Part shown: positions 25,476-36,214 of the stretch, in pieces
Layout: every line of letters begins with the position of its first letter
Numbering within the stretch: position 1 is the stretch's first letter
NCBI GenBank assembly: GCA_022509065.1
Contig: JAFLTY010000002.1
Span: 1-64,000 of the forward strand
Reading direction: 5' to 3'
Length of the DNA stretch: 64,000 nucleotides
DNA from: Muribaculaceae bacterium
GTDB taxonomy: Bacteria > Bacteroidota > Bacteroidia > Bacteroidales > Muribaculaceae
Made by a program: the position numbers and the translations under genes
The notes under the pieces: generated by a model
The model's database searches: none
The model's input: only the letters and a program-made list of their open reading frames with translations
What the model was told of the DNA's origin: nothing

Positions 25476-26638
25476 ACCATAAGTTTATATATTGCCATTG
25501 AGACTTTCGCATCTATTGGATAATATCCGCCAAATACCTCGCCCATGTTTTCGTGAAGTTTTTTTACGAGCAAGTCAAAATCCGGGTTTTCAATTCCAAG
25601 TTCGGCAAGCGTAGTGGGCATGCCTATTGAACGATAAAAGTTTCTGAGTCGGCTAATACCCTCTTTAGCTACTGCGGGGTCATTATCGCCGGTGATATCG
25701 AAAACGCGACGTGCCATCTGAGCCACACGTTCAACGCGATGGTCAACCATATATGTCATCCAAGCCGGGTTAACGACTGCCAAGCCGGCTCCGTGTGTCA
25801 CACCATAGACAGCGCTAAGTTCATGTTCCATACGATGAGATACCCAGTCTTCAGCTCTTCCACAACCGCATGTTCCGTTATGAGCCAAGGTGCCTGCCCA
25901 CATTATGTTGGCACGGGCATCATAATCGTCAGGACGCGCCAGAACCTTGGGAGCTTCGTTCATGATGGCTTTCAACAACCCTTCACAAAGGCGGTCAGTG
26001 ACCTCGGTGCCTTCGGTGGGAGAAAAATAACGTTCAAAGATATGTGCCATCATGTCTACAATCCCGGCTGCTGTCTGGTAGGGGGGGAGTGTAAAAGTCA
26101 ACTCAGGGTTGAGAAGTGCAAATTTTGGACGTAGTACATGTTCGGTTCTAATACTTATTTTATGAAGACCGTCACGCTTGGTGATTACGGCGTTGCCGGA
26201 ACCTTCACTGCCTGCTGCCGGTATTGTGAGTACAACACCGACTGGTAAAGCGCGCTCTATGGTCTTACCGGAAAAGAAATCCCAAAAATCGCCATCATAG
26301 ACAGCTCCGGCGGCTATGGCTTTTGCAGTATCGATGACAGATCCGCCTCCGACGGCGATGATACCTTCACAACATGTCTGTTTCGCGAGCTCTATGCCTC
26401 GGTAAACCATATCGTCTGTCGGATTGGGGCATACTCCGGACAAAATTTCATATCTAACACCAGCTTGGTCTAACGATGCAGATACTCTGTCCAACAATCC
26501 TGAACGAACCACCGAGCCTTGGCCGCAGATTATTAACACTTTAGATGCCGGTAATGCAAGTGTCAACTCTCCTACTCGGTTTTCAACACCTCGGCCGAAC
26601 TCATATCGTGTCGGAGCATAGAAATTGAAATTGTTCAT
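25472..26638 (-). CDS. Iron-containing alcohol dehydrogenase
   Basis: A 388-residue NAD(P)-dependent oxidoreductase of the group III (Fe-ADH) family, close in layout to YqhD/BdhB-type enzymes. Visible are the N-terminal NNFNFYAPTRYEFGRG, the nucleotide-binding GGGSVIDTAKAIA (near residue 98), and metal-ligand regions ending in HGAGLAVVNPAWM. It probably reduces aldehydes to alcohols in the cytoplasm; substrate preference cannot be read from sequence. A TAACTTTG box on the minus strand at 26790-26797 is the likely promoter core. A candidate small RNA lies directly upstream of that. Confidence 0.88.
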   Translation of the reverse strand: MNNFNFYAPTRYEFGRGVENRVGELTLALPASKVLIICGQGSVVRSGLLDRVSASLDQAGVRYEILSGVCPNPTDDMVYRGIELAKQTCCEGIIAVGGGSVIDTAKAIAAGAVYDGDFWDFFSGKTIERALPVGVVLTIPAAGSEGSGNAVITKRDGLHKISIRTEHVLRPKFALLNPELTFTLPPYQTAAGIVDMMAHIFERYFSPTEGTEVTDRLCEGLLKAIMNEAPKVLARPDDYDARANIMWAGTLAHNGTCGCGRAEDWVSHRMEHELSAVYGVTHGAGLAVVNPAWMTYMVDHRVERVAQMARRVFDITGDNDPAVAKEGISRLRNFYRSIGMPTTLAELGIENPDFDLLVKKLHENMGEVFGGYYPIDAKVSMAIYKLMV

Positions 26639-26789
26639 CTATATTAGATTTATGTTTTTTATAATAAGTTATACCCATCAAGGAATCGGTCTATTATGCA
26701 AAATATTGGTTTGTAGTTTCTTGCATATCTGGCACGGAGGATATGATATTCTCGAAATGTTATGAAAAAACATCGCGTCATACTGACAA

Positions 26790-26797
26790 CAAAGTTA
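26790..26797 (-). promoter_or_regulatory. Likely -7 box of the alcohol dehydrogenase gene
   Basis: TAACTTTG on the minus strand fits TAnnTTTG. At the expected -33 distance the sequence is the T-run of the neighbouring terminator (26812-26820), so this promoter and the terminator are packed together. A leader of about 145 bases would follow. Confidence 0.45.
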
Positions 26798-26811
26798 GTA
26801 AAATATTTTGC

Positions 26812-26844
26812 AAAAAAAAATTACTCGTCGTCACGACGAATAAT
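26812..26844 (-). terminator. Intrinsic terminator with nine-T tract
   Basis: On the minus strand ATTATTCGTC pairs with GACGAGTAAT (one G-U pair) around loop GTGAC, followed by nine consecutive T. This is the most canonical intrinsic terminator in the window. No protein gene ends before it: the nearest candidate start is the -7 box at 26882-26889. Confidence 0.75.
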
Positions 26845-26876
26845 CTTCTTACCTTAAATCTAATACCATGAAAAAC
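26812..26876 (-). ncRNA. Candidate small RNA upstream of the alcohol dehydrogenase gene
   Basis: A TATCTTTG box on the minus strand (26889-26882) and the terminator at 26844-26812 define a transcript of about 65 nt with no coding capacity worth noting. Its 5' part reads CATGGTATTAGATTTAAGG before the stem. It may be a free small RNA or a leader RNA. The 549-bp gap it lies in is otherwise AT-rich, with a doubled decamer ATCCTGTCAT at 27061-27080. Confidence 0.45.
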
Positions 26877-26881
26877 TGTTG

Positions 26882-26889
26882 CAAAGATA
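26882..26889 (-). promoter_or_regulatory. -7 box for candidate small RNA
   Basis: TATCTTTG on the minus strand matches the Bacteroidetes -7 consensus exactly. No TTTG is seen at the -33 distance. Confidence 0.4.
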
Positions 26890-27117
26890 TACGTTTTATG
26901 TTATATAACATAATTTTCAAGCATAAAAATACGAATATTTAATATTAATTAACAAAAACTAATAATGACATCTCTAAATTAACAAATATTTGCAAAATAA
27001 GATAATGTTCAAACCTCCCAATTTAGGTAAATCAGAAGTGGCCTATTGAACGGCCTATAAATCCTGTCATATCCTGTCATATGAAGTAACATTTTTTAGG
27101 TTTAAGTATGAAATATG

Positions 27118-27125
27118 TATCTTTG
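27118..27125 (+). promoter_or_regulatory. -7 box upstream of the AlkD-like gene
   Basis: TATCTTTG lies 63 bases before the chosen ATG at 27188. A -33 TTTG is not seen at the right distance. It is preceded by the direct repeat ATCCTGTCAT (27061-27070, 27071-27080), which could be a regulator site. Confidence 0.45.
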
Positions 27126-27187
27126 TACAAAGATAGAAAGCATATTTACGGCACCTTGTGTGCTCCCTGAAAGACAGTTTAAATAAT

Positions 27188-27928
27188 ATGATAGCGAAAC
27201 AAATAGAAGAGGCTTTAAAGGACTTGCGTAACGATGAGCAAGCCACGCAGTTATCACGGTATTTTAAAACGGCTCCGGGTGAATACGGTTACGGTGATAG
27301 TTTTCTCGGAATCCGTGTGCCAAGTGTACGCGCTATAGTCAAACAATATCGAACAAATGCTGAGGTAGAAGACTTCAAATATTTGGTACAGTCGCCATGG
27401 CATGAGATAAGGCTTGCCGCTTTTTTGTTATTATTAGAAATTTATAATCATCAAAAAAAGAAAAAACTCCGCGATGCTGAATCTGTAGTACAACTGTATA
27501 TTGAAAACCTGCGCTATGGAAACAATTGGGACTTGGTTGACCTTGTGGCTCCTAATATTTTGGGTGATTGGTTGGTCTCGCATCCGCATGAACGCTATAT
27601 ACTTTTGTCGTTATCCGATAGTGATATCCTGTGGGAGCAACGTGTCGCCATTGTCAGCACATTGGCTCTTGTACGGAAAGGTATTTTTGATCCGACACTT
27701 GAGCTGGCAGGACGTTTTCTCGCTCACCCCCATGACTTAATGCACAAAGCCACGGGTTGGCTACTGCGAGAAGTTGGCAAGTATGGAGGTCGTGACCGGT
27801 TGGAAGATTTTCTTGAAAGATATGCTGATGTCATGCCACGCACGTCACTGCGCTATGCGCTTGAGCACTTCGAGCCGGAAGAGAAATTGTATTATATGAG
27901 TCTGAAAAAGAAGAATATAAAGCAATAG
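27188..27928 (+). CDS. AlkD-like DNA alkylation repair protein
   Basis: About 246 residues, starting MIAKQIEEALKDL at the ATG; an upstream in-frame GTG (27158) would add ten residues. It belongs to the HEAT-repeat DNA glycosylase family: YFKTAPGEYGYGDSFLGIRVPSVRAI is the family N-terminal signature, and helical repeats run to the C-terminus (LMHKATGWLLREVGK, ALEHFEPEEKL). Such enzymes excise alkylated bases such as 3-methyladenine or 7-methylguanine. It stands alone between divergent or converging neighbours. Confidence 0.85.
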   Translation: MIAKQIEEALKDLRNDEQATQLSRYFKTAPGEYGYGDSFLGIRVPSVRAIVKQYRTNAEVEDFKYLVQSPWHEIRLAAFLLLLEIYNHQKKKKLRDAESVVQLYIENLRYGNNWDLVDLVAPNILGDWLVSHPHERYILLSLSDSDILWEQRVAIVSTLALVRKGIFDPTLELAGRFLAHPHDLMHKATGWLLREVGKYGGRDRLEDFLERYADVMPRTSLRYALEHFEPEEKLYYMSLKKKNIKQ

Positions 27929-27971
27929 TGGGAGTGAAATGTCAAAACGGGGGATTGAGACGAATCAAATG

Positions 27972-28622
27972 TTAGTCAAGAATGATATCTCCGAAGAACT
28001 CCGGACGATGGAAGTCGGGGCGGTCAGTAACGATGGGTGCCCAACTAAGATAATGAGGAGAGGAGGTCTTGGCTCCGCATTTATAGAAATTTCCTTTCAT
28101 AGCCAAGGGGAACGTAGGGTTAGGCAATCCGAGTAAGGACAAAGGAATAGAGACAAGAAGCGACCAGGAGTGCCAGCCCGACTTTTCCGCAAAAGGAGTT
28201 AAGCCCTCTGATGGCAACACGGCAATTTGCGCAAGCTCGTCCGCGTTAAGACGTCTGGGTTCGGGGCGTAAAATGCGAGTGGAAACGTTTTTACGTCCTA
28301 TGGCATTGAATTCGAAGTTCCAATACCGTCCTGTATCCGGAACAGGTGATATAAAGAATTCGACGCACGAATCGTTAGCTACCGGTCCGAGGTCGTCTGT
28401 TACCTCAGCCTTAAGGTCAGATCCTTCGCATTCGAATAAAAGGAACAGGTTGTTATTCGAGTGAGCGGCGTACACAGTTGTGTCTCGTGAGTCGGGGTAA
28501 GTCTCAGGCCAATTGACACAATCAATCGATATAGGCGTTCCACGTTTAATCAATGAGTCGCGTATTTCAGTCAAATCGATATTGTCGATATTGTCAATAT
28601 AAGGTATGTGTACTGACTTCAC
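27972..28622 (-). CDS. Carbohydrate-binding family 9-like protein
   Basis: A 216-residue protein without an obvious signal peptide. It shows the CBM9-like beta-sandwich features often annotated in Bacteroidetes: AHSNNNLFLLFECEG, DSCVEFFISPVPDTGRYWNFEFNAIG and GHWSW-like WHSWSLLVSIPLSLL. It starts at GTG (28622); no in-frame ATG exists upstream before a stop. It follows the LysE exporter gene by 25 bp and is probably co-transcribed. Sugar binding is inferred from the family only. Confidence 0.65.
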   Translation of the reverse strand: MKSVHIPYIDNIDNIDLTEIRDSLIKRGTPISIDCVNWPETYPDSRDTTVYAAHSNNNLFLLFECEGSDLKAEVTDDLGPVANDSCVEFFISPVPDTGRYWNFEFNAIGRKNVSTRILRPEPRRLNADELAQIAVLPSEGLTPFAEKSGWHSWSLLVSIPLSLLGLPNPTFPLAMKGNFYKCGAKTSSPHYLSWAPIVTDRPDFHRPEFFGDIILD

Positions 28623-28647
28623 GGCGGCAAAGGTTATAGAAGGGATG

Positions 28648-29319
28648 TTATAGAATTTCTATTTTTAAGTTGGGGAAGAACTCAGTCTGTATAGCCATTG
28701 CAACACCTACGAGAGCCATACTAAGCAAGATTAGACCGATGATGCGGTTAATAATCCACAATGAGCGCACGTTAAAGCGCTTCCGTAACTTGTTGACCAA
28801 AAATGTCACAAGATACCACCAAATCAGTGCCCCTGCAAGAATAAGGCTGTAGGCAATGACGAAATGATGTACCTCATATTCAGGCAGGATGAAATTGAAG
28901 CGGGCAAAAAGACCGATAATGAAGAAAAGAATGAGAGGATTGGAGAATGTCAGTAAGAAACCTGAAACCACATCACCCCAGTAGTTATTGGAGGAGTGTT
29001 TGGTTGGTTGAAGCGCTCGCGTAGGATTCTTGCTAAACAGATATACACCGAAGGCTGCAAGGACAATGCCACCAATGAGCTGTATCATGAACTGGTGTGC
29101 CTCGATAAAAGGAGTTACAAAACTGAGTCCAAAGCCCGTGAGAAGACAATACATAAGATCACTAATACCGGCTCCAATACCAGTGAAGAAAGCCGGCCAA
29201 CGGCCTTTTGACAGTGTGCGCTGGATGATAAGCATCCCTATTGGCCCCATAGGAGCCGATACAAGAATGCCAATAGCGATTGCCCGCGGAATAAGATATA
29301 TATAGCTGTCTATTTGCAT
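28648..29319 (-). CDS. LysE family translocator
   Basis: A 223-residue inner-membrane exporter with about six helices. It starts with the typical PRAIAIGILVSAPMGPIGMLIIQRTLSKGRW, and the FSNPLILFFIIGLFA segment lies in the middle. LysE-type proteins export amino acids or related small molecules; the substrate cannot be inferred. A well-formed promoter lies just upstream (29363-29394), and the CBM9-like gene follows. Confidence 0.82.
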   Translation of the reverse strand: MQIDSYIYLIPRAIAIGILVSAPMGPIGMLIIQRTLSKGRWPAFFTGIGAGISDLMYCLLTGFGLSFVTPFIEAHQFMIQLIGGIVLAAFGVYLFSKNPTRALQPTKHSSNNYWGDVVSGFLLTFSNPLILFFIIGLFARFNFILPEYEVHHFVIAYSLILAGALIWWYLVTFLVNKLRKRFNVRSLWIINRIIGLILLSMALVGVAMAIQTEFFPNLKIEIL

Positions 29320-29362
29320 TAATTAAAGATGCCTTAACACTATGGTCAAGGCATAGCAGATG

Positions 29363-29394
29363 CAAAAATAATAAACTAAACGCTCGCAACCAAA
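29363..29394 (-). promoter_or_regulatory. Promoter of the lysE-type operon
   Basis: Minus strand: TTTG (29394-29391), 20 bases, TATTTTTG (29370-29363), about 45 bases before the start codon. This is a full match to the Bacteroidetes consensus. Confidence 0.6.
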
Positions 29395-29500
29395 AATTTG
29401 CCTCAAAAACAGCCTCAATGCAACAGAAATACCAAAAAAGTCAAGAAGCCGGTTGAAATTTTGCAAATTAAAAAAAATGGCGTAATTTTGCAAACGCATT

Positions 29501-29574
29501 CGGGGCGTAGCGCAGTCCGGTAGCGCTCCTGGTTTGGGACCAGGCGGTCGCAGGTTCGAATCCTGTCACCCCGA
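29501..29574 (+). tRNA. tRNA-Pro (anticodon TGG)
   Basis: A cloverleaf can be drawn: acceptor CGGGGCG paired with CACCCCG (one mismatch) plus discriminator A, D-arm AGCGCAGTCCGGTAGCGCT, anticodon stem CCTGG/CCAGG with loop TTTGGGA (anticodon TGG), and T-arm CAGGTTCGAATCCTG. No CCA is encoded. A palindromic hairpin 17 bases downstream may end the transcript. Confidence 0.95.
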
Positions 29575-29591
29575 CTTAGCCCTTGTGTTAA

Positions 29592-29623
29592 AGAGCCGTT
29601 CAATATTTATTGTTGACGGCTCT
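29592..29623. repeat. Dispersed palindromic element, copy 2 (tRNA-Pro 3' hairpin)
   Basis: AGAGCCGTTCAATATTTATT followed by GTTGACGGCTCT forms an imperfect stem-loop, then AAGTTTTT. It aligns with the copy at 37892-37926 almost throughout, including the downstream AAGTTT when that copy is read on the minus strand. Here it probably also serves as the terminator of the tRNA gene. Confidence 0.6.
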
Positions 29624-29757
29624 AAGTTTTTAACCGATGCAATTATGAAAGCAAATCAAAACGGACACCTTGTTTAAGTGGGGTGTCCGTTTTAAAATAA
29701 TTGTATGATAAGAGTCGGTGGGAATCTTTTAAAAAGATTCAGACATGAGCTTGTTAT

Positions 29758-31697
<1,940 letters not shown>

Positions 31698-31878
31698 AAC
31701 TTTACTTTGGTTAAATGTAATTATATTAGTTAATGTAAATTCACACAAAAGTTTTCAAGTAACTACGATACTATTTAACAAACATCGTGCCAAATTTGTT
31801 GAGTGTGTCGGCAGACAACTTCCATCTTCGTTTTGATGTTATCTTTGTTTTGGCTACAAAATCTTGTAGCGTGTGCGT

Positions 31879-31919
31879 AAAAAATGAGATAGACCTCAGT
31901 AATAACGAAGTCTATCTCA
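31879..31919 (-). terminator. Intrinsic terminator of the 31990-32544 gene
   Basis: A perfect 10-bp stem (TGAGATAGAC/GTCTATCTCA) with a 15-base loop is followed on the minus strand by six T. It lies about 70 bp after the membrane-protein stop. Confidence 0.7.
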
Positions 31920-31989
31920 AAAAGTTTATTTCGAACAGACCGGCTGTATCGAAAATCTATCTTTAAAGAGTAATAAAATTACCGAGGTA

Positions 31990-32544
31990 TTACCAAAGAA
32001 GGGTAATGGCCATCATAACACCGTAGGCGACGGTGCTTAATGTCATCACGCCGACAAAAATCTCACCTGCTTTTGCATGACTGCGATGAGCTGAAGGCAG
32101 GTCGGCTTCGACAGCGGGCGATGTCACCATATATCCATACCAGCATATTGACCATACAAACATGGCAATGGCATTGATGGCTGCTGTATCTTGCTGATAG
32201 AAGAAAAGAAGTACCAGTGATATTGCCTGTAGCATGAGAAGATACATTGATGTACCACCCCAGAAAATAAGTGATGTGCATTTGTTAAGTATGCAGACAG
32301 TGGCATAGCAGGCTGTAACCCCGATAATACCCATGTTTACAAGATACCACACATTCAGATATTTCATGTTCTGCGGAAGATCCACGTCACCGCAGAGACC
32401 AAGAATAAAAGTGATAATCACCCACGCTGCTGTAAGACCGGTAATCCAAGCGAGCCATTTGTGACCGTTCTTGAAATATGAGTTTTCAGTTGGTTTAAGG
32501 TCTCTTTTTACTTCAGGGTTAGAAGTTTCTTTGTCTTTCTTCAT
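31990..32544 (-). CDS. Polytopic membrane protein of unknown function
   Basis: A 184-residue protein I do not recognise. After a charged, cytoplasm-like N-terminus of about 28 residues come five predicted membrane helices (about residues 31-53, 68-88, 92-116, 122-142 and 160-184). A conserved-looking HRSHAKAGE loop precedes the last helix. It is monocistronic, with its own promoter (32610-32640) and terminator (31879-31919). No channel, transporter or enzyme motif is visible. Confidence 0.7.
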   Translation of the reverse strand: MKKDKETSNPEVKRDLKPTENSYFKNGHKWLAWITGLTAAWVIITFILGLCGDVDLPQNMKYLNVWYLVNMGIIGVTACYATVCILNKCTSLIFWGGTSMYLLMLQAISLVLLFFYQQDTAAINAIAMFVWSICWYGYMVTSPAVEADLPSAHRSHAKAGEIFVGVMTLSTVAYGVMMAITLLW

Positions 32545-32609
32545 ATTCTAATTTGTTTTTTGTTATCTATTATTAAGAATGTGGCGTATAAGACTGCGCT
32601 ACGTGTGTG

Positions 32610-32640
32610 CAAAGGTAATATTAATTTTGGAATCTTCAAT
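32610..32640 (-). promoter_or_regulatory. Promoter of the orphan membrane protein gene
   Basis: Minus strand: ATTG (32640-32637), 19 bases, TACCTTTG (32617-32610). The -7 box is a full match and the -33 box has one mismatch. Confidence 0.5.
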
Positions 32641-32650
32641 AAAAATCGCT

Positions 32651-34600
32651 TTATTTTTCGCGGTTGTGGAGCGTTATGAGCCATTCAGAAACAGAAGCGT
32701 CACTGGGCATGCGCCAATCGCCTCGGGGGGACAGGCAAACAGAGCCTACTTTGGGAGCGTCGGGCATGCATGAGCGTTTAAACTGTTGGGAGAAGAAGCG
32801 TCTAATAAATGTGTGCAACCAATGCAAAATGTCCTCGTGCACATACTTGCCTTTGAATGCATGACAAGCGCGGTCAAGTATGTCGTCGGGCGTGAGACCG
32901 TATCTTATAGTGTAATACAGGAAAAAGTCATGGAGTATGTAAGGTCCCACAAGGTCTTCGGTCTTTTGGACGATATTGCCTTTATCGTCAGCGGGTATCA
33001 GTTCGGGACTTATGGGTGTGGCAGCAATGTCGGTCAGTATCGTATGTACTGCGGAATTCTCGGGAATATTGATGAGTTTGGCGGTACCTTGTGCAAAATG
33101 CTCGACCAGATATCTCACCAAGGTTTTGGGTACACCCGCGTTAATATTGTACATGGACATGTGGTCACCGTTGTATGTTGCCCAACCGAGTGCCAGTTCG
33201 CTTAGGTCTCCCGTGCCCAAAACCATTCCTCCGACTTGGTTGGCAATGTCCATAAGAATCATTGTACGTTGACGCGCCTGACTATTTTCGTAAGTGACGT
33301 TCTTTACTGCCGCATCATGGCCGATGTCGTTGAAATGCTGAGTAACAGACTGCGAGATGTTTATCTCGCGGAATGACGTTTCAAGAGCCTCAATTAAATT
33401 GACGGCGTTGTTGTAAGTTCGGTCGGTGGTGCCGAAACCGGGCATAGTGACGGCATGAATTCCTTTTCGATTCAATCCGAGTGTGTCAAAGGTACGTACG
33501 GCAACAAGTAAAGCCAGCGTGGAATCAAGGCCACCGGATACACCCACCACCAAATTTCGTGTGCGAGTTGCAGATAACCGTTGAGCCAAACCCGCCGTCT
33601 GGATATTGATTATCTCCTCACAACGCGATGCTATATCGACAGTCGAGGTCGGTACAAAAGGAGTAGGGGAGATAAGACGTGCGAACTTACCTTGCGATTT
33701 AACGGGAAAAGCGTCTGTCACAGAGTATTTTTCTTTTATGGTGGCTATAGCGCAATCGTTGAATGATGACAATGACATTCTGTCATGACGGATGGCGGCT
33801 ATATCAATATCTGCTGTGGTATAAAATTTGCCTTTATGCCACCGTTCGCCCTGAGAAATCATATTGCCGTTTTCAGCGATAAACGTTATTCCGTCAAAAA
33901 CCAAATCAGTAGACGATTCGCCGTAACCGGCCGAAGCATAGACATAACCCACGGTACAACGGCCTGATTGCGCGAGGACAAGGTTACGGAGATAATCGTA
34001 TTTGCCTATGACTGTATTGCTTGCTGAGAGGTTAAAGATTATCTCGGCGCCTGCAAGCGCGGCTTGTGAGCTCGGGGGAACAGCCGTCCACAGATCCTCG
34101 CAGATCTCAATGCCGAATGTTACGCCGTTCACCCTGAAAAGCGATTCAACGGACATAGGTACCTCTCCATAGCCGGCTATATCCACGTCTATAGGATGCG
34201 AAGGGGCTGATGCCCACCAGCGCTTTTCGTAAAACTCGTTATAATTAGGTATATATGTCTTGGGAACCAAACCTAATATTTTGCCGCGTTGTACGACAGC
34301 CGCAACGTTATACAAAATGTTGTTTACAGCAATAGGTAATCCTACTATACATACCAACGACCAGTCGGTGGATTTGCGAGCGAAATCAACAAGGGCAGCA
34401 CGTGCACTTTCGAGCAAAGTGTTGTTATGAAAAAGATCTCCGCATGTATAGCCGGTGATGCAAAGTTCGGGGAATACTGCGACAACAACTCCGTCCGAAT
34501 CCAATTTCTGACATATTTCGGTTATGGACGCGATGTTTATTTTTGTGTCCGCTACTGCAACACGGGGCACAGCAGCCGCTACCTTGATAAATCCTCTCAT
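32651..34600 (-). CDS. nadE: Glutamine-dependent NAD(+) synthetase
   Basis: A 649-residue two-domain enzyme. The N-terminal nitrilase-type glutaminase has its catalytic Glu in AVFPELCITGY, Lys in GLVPKTYIPN and Cys in FGIEICEDLW. The C-terminal synthetase carries the ATP pyrophosphatase loop GVSGGLDSTLAL (about residues 354-365). It amidates deamido-NAD to NAD, completing the pathway to which nadD in this window belongs. It is the last gene of the udk-lptB-nadE run, 20 bp after lptB. Confidence 0.95.
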   Translation of the reverse strand: MRGFIKVAAAVPRVAVADTKINIASITEICQKLDSDGVVVAVFPELCITGYTCGDLFHNNTLLESARAALVDFARKSTDWSLVCIVGLPIAVNNILYNVAAVVQRGKILGLVPKTYIPNYNEFYEKRWWASAPSHPIDVDIAGYGEVPMSVESLFRVNGVTFGIEICEDLWTAVPPSSQAALAGAEIIFNLSASNTVIGKYDYLRNLVLAQSGRCTVGYVYASAGYGESSTDLVFDGITFIAENGNMISQGERWHKGKFYTTADIDIAAIRHDRMSLSSFNDCAIATIKEKYSVTDAFPVKSQGKFARLISPTPFVPTSTVDIASRCEEIINIQTAGLAQRLSATRTRNLVVGVSGGLDSTLALLVAVRTFDTLGLNRKGIHAVTMPGFGTTDRTYNNAVNLIEALETSFREINISQSVTQHFNDIGHDAAVKNVTYENSQARQRTMILMDIANQVGGMVLGTGDLSELALGWATYNGDHMSMYNINAGVPKTLVRYLVEHFAQGTAKLINIPENSAVHTILTDIAATPISPELIPADDKGNIVQKTEDLVGPYILHDFFLYYTIRYGLTPDDILDRACHAFKGKYVHEDILHWLHTFIRRFFSQQFKRSCMPDAPKVGSVCLSPRGDWRMPSDASVSEWLITLHNREK

Positions 34601-34620
34601 ACTGGATATGTTTTATTGGG

Positions 34621-35517
34621 TTATGCTAAGTTTTTACGATGGAAAATAAATTCCTTTCCGAGGTATTTGTTTCTAACGACTGGGTTTTCGGCCAATTCCT
34701 CCGAAGTGCCCTGAAAAAGTATTCTCCCCTCGAACAATAGATACGCTCGGTCAGTGATGGATAATGTCTCATTAGCGTTGTGGTCTGTTATCAAGATGCC
34801 AATGTTGCGCTGTTTAAGACGGTAAATGACTCTCTGAATATCCTCAACAGCAAGGGGGTCAACCCCGGCAAAGGGCTCGTCAAGCATTATGAACTTGGGA
34901 TCGATGGCAAGACAACGGGCAATTTCAGTGCGCCGGCGCTCGCCGCCCGACAGACGGTCGCCATAGTTTTTGCGACGGTCGGCGAGGTTGAAATCTTCGA
35001 GTAGCTCTTCGAGTTTCTGTTTCTGATATTCCTTGGGTTTGCCGGTCATCTGCAAGACTGAACGTATATTGTCCTCGACAGTCATTTTACGGAAAACTGA
35101 TGCTTCCTGGGGTAGATATCCTATCCCGCATTTGGCGCGTTTATACACCGGATACTTGGTAATCTCCATGTCGTTTAAGAAGATGCGTCCTTCGTTAGGA
35201 GTCACCAATCCTGTCGTCATATAGAATGTAGTCGTCTTGCCGGCACCGTTTGGACCGAGCAAACCGACTATTTCTCCCTGAGTGACGTTTATGGAGACAT
35301 GGTCGGCGACAGTGCGGTGACCGTATATCTTGACGAGATTATCCGTTCGCAGAATCATCTTTTGTTCAGGCTGTTCCTCGGCTTGCTCGTTGCCTACAAC
35401 TTCAAAAGGCTCGGAAGGTGCAGACTCTTCGGAAACCTGATCTTCGGGCAGCTCGATATTGATCACCTCGATATCTTCGGCGTTGCTTTCGGGCTTATAT
35501 GGTCTGAAAAGTCCCAT
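34621..35517 (-). CDS. lptB: LPS export ABC transporter ATPase with acidic N-terminal extension
   Basis: A 298-residue protein. The ATPase domain begins near residue 54 ([13 protein letters not shown]), with Walker A GPNGAGKT at 88-95, the signature LSGGERRR, Walker B FIMLDEPF and the LptB-typical [15 protein letters not shown]. LptB powers extraction of LPS from the inner membrane. The first 53 residues are an acidic Glu/Pro-rich stretch ([17 protein letters not shown]) absent from typical LptB of about 240 residues. An internal ATG at 35358 would give the normal length, so either the extension is real or the start is downstream. Confidence 0.9.
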   Translation of the reverse strand: MGLFRPYKPESNAEDIEVINIELPEDQVSEESAPSEPFEVVGNEQAEEQPEQKMILRTDNLVKIYGHRTVADHVSINVTQGEIVGLLGPNGAGKTTTFYMTTGLVTPNEGRIFLNDMEITKYPVYKRAKCGIGYLPQEASVFRKMTVEDNIRSVLQMTGKPKEYQKQKLEELLEDFNLADRRKNYGDRLSGGERRRTEIARCLAIDPKFIMLDEPFAGVDPLAVEDIQRVIYRLKQRNIGILITDHNANETLSITDRAYLLFEGRILFQGTSEELAENPVVRNKYLGKEFIFHRKNLA

Positions 35518-35521
35518 CAGA

Positions 35522-36133
35522 TTATTTTTTTAAACGGCTTTCAATATAATCAGTCAACAGTTTTATAGCCACTGTGTTACTACCACCTTGAGGAAGGATA
35601 AGGTCTGCAAAACGCTTTGATGGCTCGATATATCGATCGTGCATAGGCTTGAGAACTTCCTGATAACGGTCTATGACCATCTGTGGAGTACGGCCTCGTT
35701 GCACACAATCGCGCGATATGACACGTATAAGTCGGTCGTCGGCATCAGCATCTACATACACCTTGACATCCATCTTTTTGCGCAGTCCGGGTTGTCCCAA
35801 AACCAGAATACCTTCTATAATTATAACTTCGCGAGGTTCAACATGTACCGTTTCCGGCTGCCGGGTACATGTCAGATAGGAATAAGTTGGCATCTCGATA
35901 GCTTTTCCCGAACGTAGTTCGTCAAGGTGCTTTTCGAGAAGAGACCATTCGATAGCTGCCGGTTCGTCAAAATTTATTTTGCTGCGCTCTTCCGGAGGTA
36001 TATGGCTGGAGTCTTTATAATATGAGTCTTGTGGAATGACAGTAACTTCACCGGCAGCAAAACTGTTAATAATTTTATTGACAACGGTGGTTTTGCCTGA
36101 ACCGGTTCCACCGGCTATACCTATAATTACCAT
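35522..36133 (-). CDS. udk: Uridine kinase
   Basis: A 203-residue pyrimidine-salvage enzyme phosphorylating uridine and cytidine. P-loop GGTGSGKT is at residues 8-15, and [30 protein letters not shown] and [15 protein letters not shown] are typical. It is the first gene of the udk-lptB-nadE run, with a 4-bp gap to lptB. Confidence 0.95.
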   Translation of the reverse strand: MVIIGIAGGTGSGKTTVVNKIINSFAAGEVTVIPQDSYYKDSSHIPPEERSKINFDEPAAIEWSLLEKHLDELRSGKAIEMPTYSYLTCTRQPETVHVEPREVIIIEGILVLGQPGLRKKMDVKVYVDADADDRLIRVISRDCVQRGRTPQMVIDRYQEVLKPMHDRYIEPSKRFADLILPQGGSNTVAIKLLTDYIESRLKK

Positions 36134-36183
36134 ATTGTAAAGCGATTTATGAGTGGCTCTGGTTATTACTGTTTTAATTTTTG

Positions 36184-36214
36184 CGAAATTACAACATTTT
36201 TTTGTGATAATAAA
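36184..36214 (-). promoter_or_regulatory. Possible udk operon promoter
   Basis: Minus strand: TTTA (36214-36211), 19 bases, TAATTTCG (36191-36184); one mismatch in each box. The 311-bp gap 36134-36444 contains this, the terminator at 36388-36418 and otherwise nothing recognised. Confidence 0.35.

Noticed and set aside
26870-26944. Short peptide starting MKNCCKDIRFML on the plus strand
   Set aside because: It overlaps the -7 box and leader of the opposite-strand small RNA candidate, has no promoter of its own and reads like AT-rich spacer.
27061-27080. Doubled decamer ATCCTGTCAT as a tandem-repeat locus
   Set aside because: Only two copies are present, too few to call a repeat family; it is kept as a possible regulator site for the AlkD-like gene.
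31698-31860. CIRCE heat-shock operator upstream of groES
   Set aside because: The TTAGCACTC-N9-GAGTGCTAA pattern is not present.
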